DNA of 64,000 nt from NCBI GenBank assembly GCA_900188465.1, contig FZPE01000004.1, positions 186,001 to 250,000 of the forward strand. The letters are read 5' to 3'. How positions within the stretch are numbered: the first letter of the stretch is position 1; the number at the start of each line of letters is the position of its first letter. The position numbers were made by a program, and so were the translations under genes. Under the pieces are notes generated by a model. It ran no database searches. It was given only the letters and a program-made list of their open reading frames with translations, and was not told where the DNA came from. Shown piece after piece: positions 62,021 through 64,000 of the stretch. The stretch comes from Micrococcales bacterium KH10 (GTDB lineage: Bacteria > Actinomycetota > Actinomycetes > Actinomycetales > Cellulomonadaceae).

Positions 62021-62085
62021 CGGTAGCCCGATATGCGAAGTAGTAGTGCGATATATACGCCTACCTCTTTGCATATCGGGCTACC
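62021..62085. repeat. 65-bp palindromic repeat, copy C
   Basis: Outer arms GGTAGCCCGATATGC and GCATATCGGGCTACC (62022-62036 and 62071-62085) are exact reverse complements; the inner part CGATATAT is near-palindromic. It lies between the convergent ends of the thioredoxin-like gene and the GH92 gene, as copy A lies between two convergent genes. Confidence 0.88.
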
Positions 62086-62103
62086 TTCGCTCTGTGTGAG
62101 GAT

Positions 62104-64000
62104 TTAGCTCCGGACCCGGATGGTGAACCGGACCACCTTCGACTGAGCGGTGCGTTTCTTGGTATTGCCAGTCGGCTTGAACCTGGCCTTCGGGCGATAC
62201 GTGCCAGCACGTGATATCCGTGGCAGTGCGACTTTGATCTTGCTCTTGTCCTTGGCTTTCAGTTTCTTGGTCACCTTCTTGCCCGCGACGCGAACAATCA
62301 CTTGTCCCTTGGGGCGTTTGACGGCGGCATTGACCTTCACGGTGATCTTGGGACGGGTACCGACACGAGTGCGTTTCGGTGCTTTCACCTTGACCTTGGC
62401 TTTGAATCTCTTCACCTTGTTCACGGCTGATGTCGCCACGACCGGGGCGTACCCCGGTTTCGCGCCGGTCACGCGCACCCGGATCTTGCGGCCCGCGTCA
62501 GCCTTGACGAGCTGGTAGCGCGCCGCCGTCGCTCCCTTGATCGGTTTGCCGTTGCGCAGCCACTGGTATGTCAAGGTGACTGGTGCCGGCTGCCAGGTGC
62601 CGGCTTCGGCTCGTAACGTCTTACCGACTTTTGCTTTGCCGGTCACCTTGGGTGTCGGCCCGGTGATAACGTCCGGTTCGGGATCTGGTCCCGGCTCATC
62701 TGGCTTCGCAGTGACAGTGATCCCCACGGAACTCGTGACCGGTGCAAAGGGGTCGGGAGCAAATCGTGGAGATTCGGACGGACGTATTGTCAAGGTGCCG
62801 GTGAAATCGCCCGATTTCGGCAGTGTCGCGGTCAGCGCCAGATTCCAGCCATCGTCTCCTGATGTGACCGTGACCGGATAGGTCACCTCGTCGATGACAA
62901 GGTCAGCCGTGATGGGAACCACCGACGAGTCCATATCGGCGAAACTGACTGTTCCCAGCGGTGCAGTGGATTCAACCGTTGCCTGGAAGGTCGCATCGGT
63001 CACCGTGACCTGCGGTAGCACCTGCACCGGTGCCGCAACGCTAGGCAGCCAGTCGGCCTGGGCGGTACCCCAGGTCGTGTCGCGATCCTCAGTCAAGGTG
63101 AAGTTCAGCGATCCGCCACCTTGGATGTCATCGAGATCGAACCAGGTCTTACTGTGCTGCTTCCCATTGATCTCCAGGCCCTCGATATAGCGCGGTAGCG
63201 ACTCGTGCGCACCGGAGGCGGTAATCGTCAACGTCTGGCCGTCACCGATGGTCACGGTCGCCGCCTCGACGCGTGGCGCGTTGAGCGCGAACATTCCCGA
63301 CCCAGGAACGATCGGCTGGAAACCCAGCGTTGCCATCACATACCAGGACGACATCGTGCCGAGATCGTCGTTCCCGACACCGCCGCCGGGCGTGTTGGGG
63401 AATCTGTTCAGGTTTGCTGAGAGCACGTCGTTGACGGCCGCGGGCCTGCCGACGGAACTGTACAACCAAGGGTTCATGATCGTCGGCTCGTTGCCTGGGT
63501 TGTATCCGATGCTCACGTAATAGGCACTGCCGCCCGGTGCCCAATGCGATGGCGATTGCCCGGGGCTCGCCAGCAACGATTCCATCGCCATGTAGTGATC
63601 GAGGCGTTCGATGAAGTCGTCAATGCCGCCCATCTTCTCGTGCAGGCCGGCAAAGTCCTGGTTGGCCATCCACTGATATTGCCACCGGGTGCCCTCGTGG
63701 AAGCCAGACTGTTGCACCGAAGCCAATTCGTTGGGCTCGGCGTTGAAAGTGCCATCGGGGTGCACGGCGTTCACGATGCCCTGGAACCCGCCCGACAATT
63801 CCATTTCGTCATTCCACAACCGCTGCCAGTTTTGCCCGCGCTCTAGATACCGAGCTGCGTCCTCGTTCTTGCCCAGACGTTGTGCGGCTGCGCCAATGGC
63901 AGCGTCGGAGATCGCGAACTCCATGGTGGAGGAACCACCGTGCCGGTACTCCTCATATTGCTGACCGAGCCCTGGCAGATCCTCGAAGTAGAACGGAATG
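62104..64000 (-). CDS. Secreted GH92 alpha-mannosidase, C-terminal part (5' end outside window)
   Basis: The frame is open to the window edge. Its upstream part reads IPFYFEDLPGLGQQYEEYRH and joins MEFAISDAAIGAAAQRLG, a GH92 block. Further GH92 blocks are EPNELASVQQSGFHEGTRWQY, GNEPTIMNPWLYSSVGRP and GGGVGNDDLGTMSSWYVMAT, whose acidic residues belong to the calcium-dependent active site of exo-alpha-mannosidases. After it follow a beta domain (about 330-420 of the visible part), an Ig-like repeat opening with TPKVTGKAKVGKTLRAEAG and a Lys/Arg-rich end RFTIRVRS. Secretion is inferred from family and tail. Confidence 0.92.
   Translation of the reverse strand, partial: IPFYFEDLPGLGQQYEEYRHGGSSTMEFAISDAAIGAAAQRLGKNEDAARYLERGQNWQRLWNDEMELSGGFQGIVNAVHPDGTFNAEPNELASVQQSGFHEGTRWQYQWMANQDFAGLHEKMGGIDDFIERLDHYMAMESLLASPGQSPSHWAPGGSAYYVSIGYNPGNEPTIMNPWLYSSVGRPAAVNDVLSANLNRFPNTPGGGVGNDDLGTMSSWYVMATLGFQPIVPGSGMFALNAPRVEAATVTIGDGQTLTITASGAHESLPRYIEGLEINGKQHSKTWFDLDDIQGGGSLNFTLTEDRDTTWGTAQADWLPSVAAPVQVLPQVTVTDATFQATVESTAPLGTVSFADMDSSVVPITADLVIDEVTYPVTVTSGDDGWNLALTATLPKSGDFTGTLTIRPSESPRFAPDPFAPVTSSVGITVTAKPDEPGPDPEPDVITGPTPKVTGKAKVGKTLRAEAGTWQPAPVTLTYQWLRNGKPIKGATAARYQLVKADAGRKIRVRVTGAKPGYAPVVATSAVNKVKRFKAKVKVKAPKRTRVGTRPKITVKVNAAVKRPKGQVIVRVAGKKVTKKLKAKDKSKIKVALPRISRAGTYRPKARFKPTGNTKKRTAQSKVVRFTIRVRS

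Overview
This window looks like chromosome of a high-G+C actinobacterium (Actinomycetota). The signs are genes of actinobacterial type (UPF0182, PIN-PhoH, MMPL transporters, ispH facing xseA-xseB, YdbS/YdbT PH-domain pair, DUF2510-SHOCT), DtxR/IdeR-type iron boxes, a CsoR-type copper box, many GTG/TTG starts and many start codons 5-8 nt behind a -10 box, which suggests leaderless transcripts. luxS and a secretome with actinobacterial Ig-like repeats fit Propionibacteriales, Micrococcales or a relative, but I cannot fix the genus.

Layout. 1-4.35 kb: end of a UPF0182 membrane protein, a secreted metallophosphoesterase and a lipoprotein. 4.4 kb: initiator tRNA with a strong terminator. 4.9-8.3 kb: TetR-controlled MMPL exporter with a clear operator. 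8.4-9.8 kb: PIN-PhoH protein. 10.0-11.45 kb: a wrecked iron locus (two DtxR boxes, a secreted propeller gene with an in-frame TGA, an IS3 OrfA piece, the tail of a siderophore esterase). 11.5-14.2 kb: two secreted proteins (CAP domain, delta-60 repeats). 14.2-22.2 kb, minus strand: epimerase, second MMPL, fumC, carbonic anhydrase, sugar kinase, xseB, xseA. 22.3-30.7 kb: ispH, an ABC exporter, rmuC, an ECF sigma factor fused to its membrane partner, a GNAT enzyme and ychF.

30.75-34.8 kb is the most unusual part. A G+C-rich cadmium operon (CmtR-like sensor, P-type ATPase, thioredoxin-like protein) and a TetR plus membrane-protein pair lie directly behind ychF. Each block ends in a fresh copy of the last seven codons and stop of ychF. 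This is what repeated insertion of cassettes at the ychF 3' end would leave; no recombinase gene is visible. A HigBA-type toxin-antitoxin pair follows.

35.5-46.8 kb: DNA repair (Mug, YcaQ/AlkX type), regulators, PH-domain proteins, an ABC exporter and several gene remnants (SDR, ECF sigma, secreted-protein tails). 46.9-49.4 kb: copper ATPase behind a CsoR box. 49.5-53.6 kb: secreted GH3 enzyme, AraC regulator, VOC protein, orphan nrdI, VanZ-RDD membrane protein. 53.6-58.2 kb: luxS-mtn operon facing a purine permease, then a cystine/dicarboxylate-type symporter. 58.3-64.0 kb: three large surface or secreted proteins, the last a GH92 alpha-mannosidase cut by the window edge.

A 65-bp palindromic repeat occurs three times (11.46, 42.90 and 62.02 kb), always behind the 3' end of a gene or remnant. 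Many secreted proteins carry lysine-rich tails or linkers, unlike the cytoplasmic proteins around them. No CRISPR array, rRNA, integrase or intact insertion sequence was seen.
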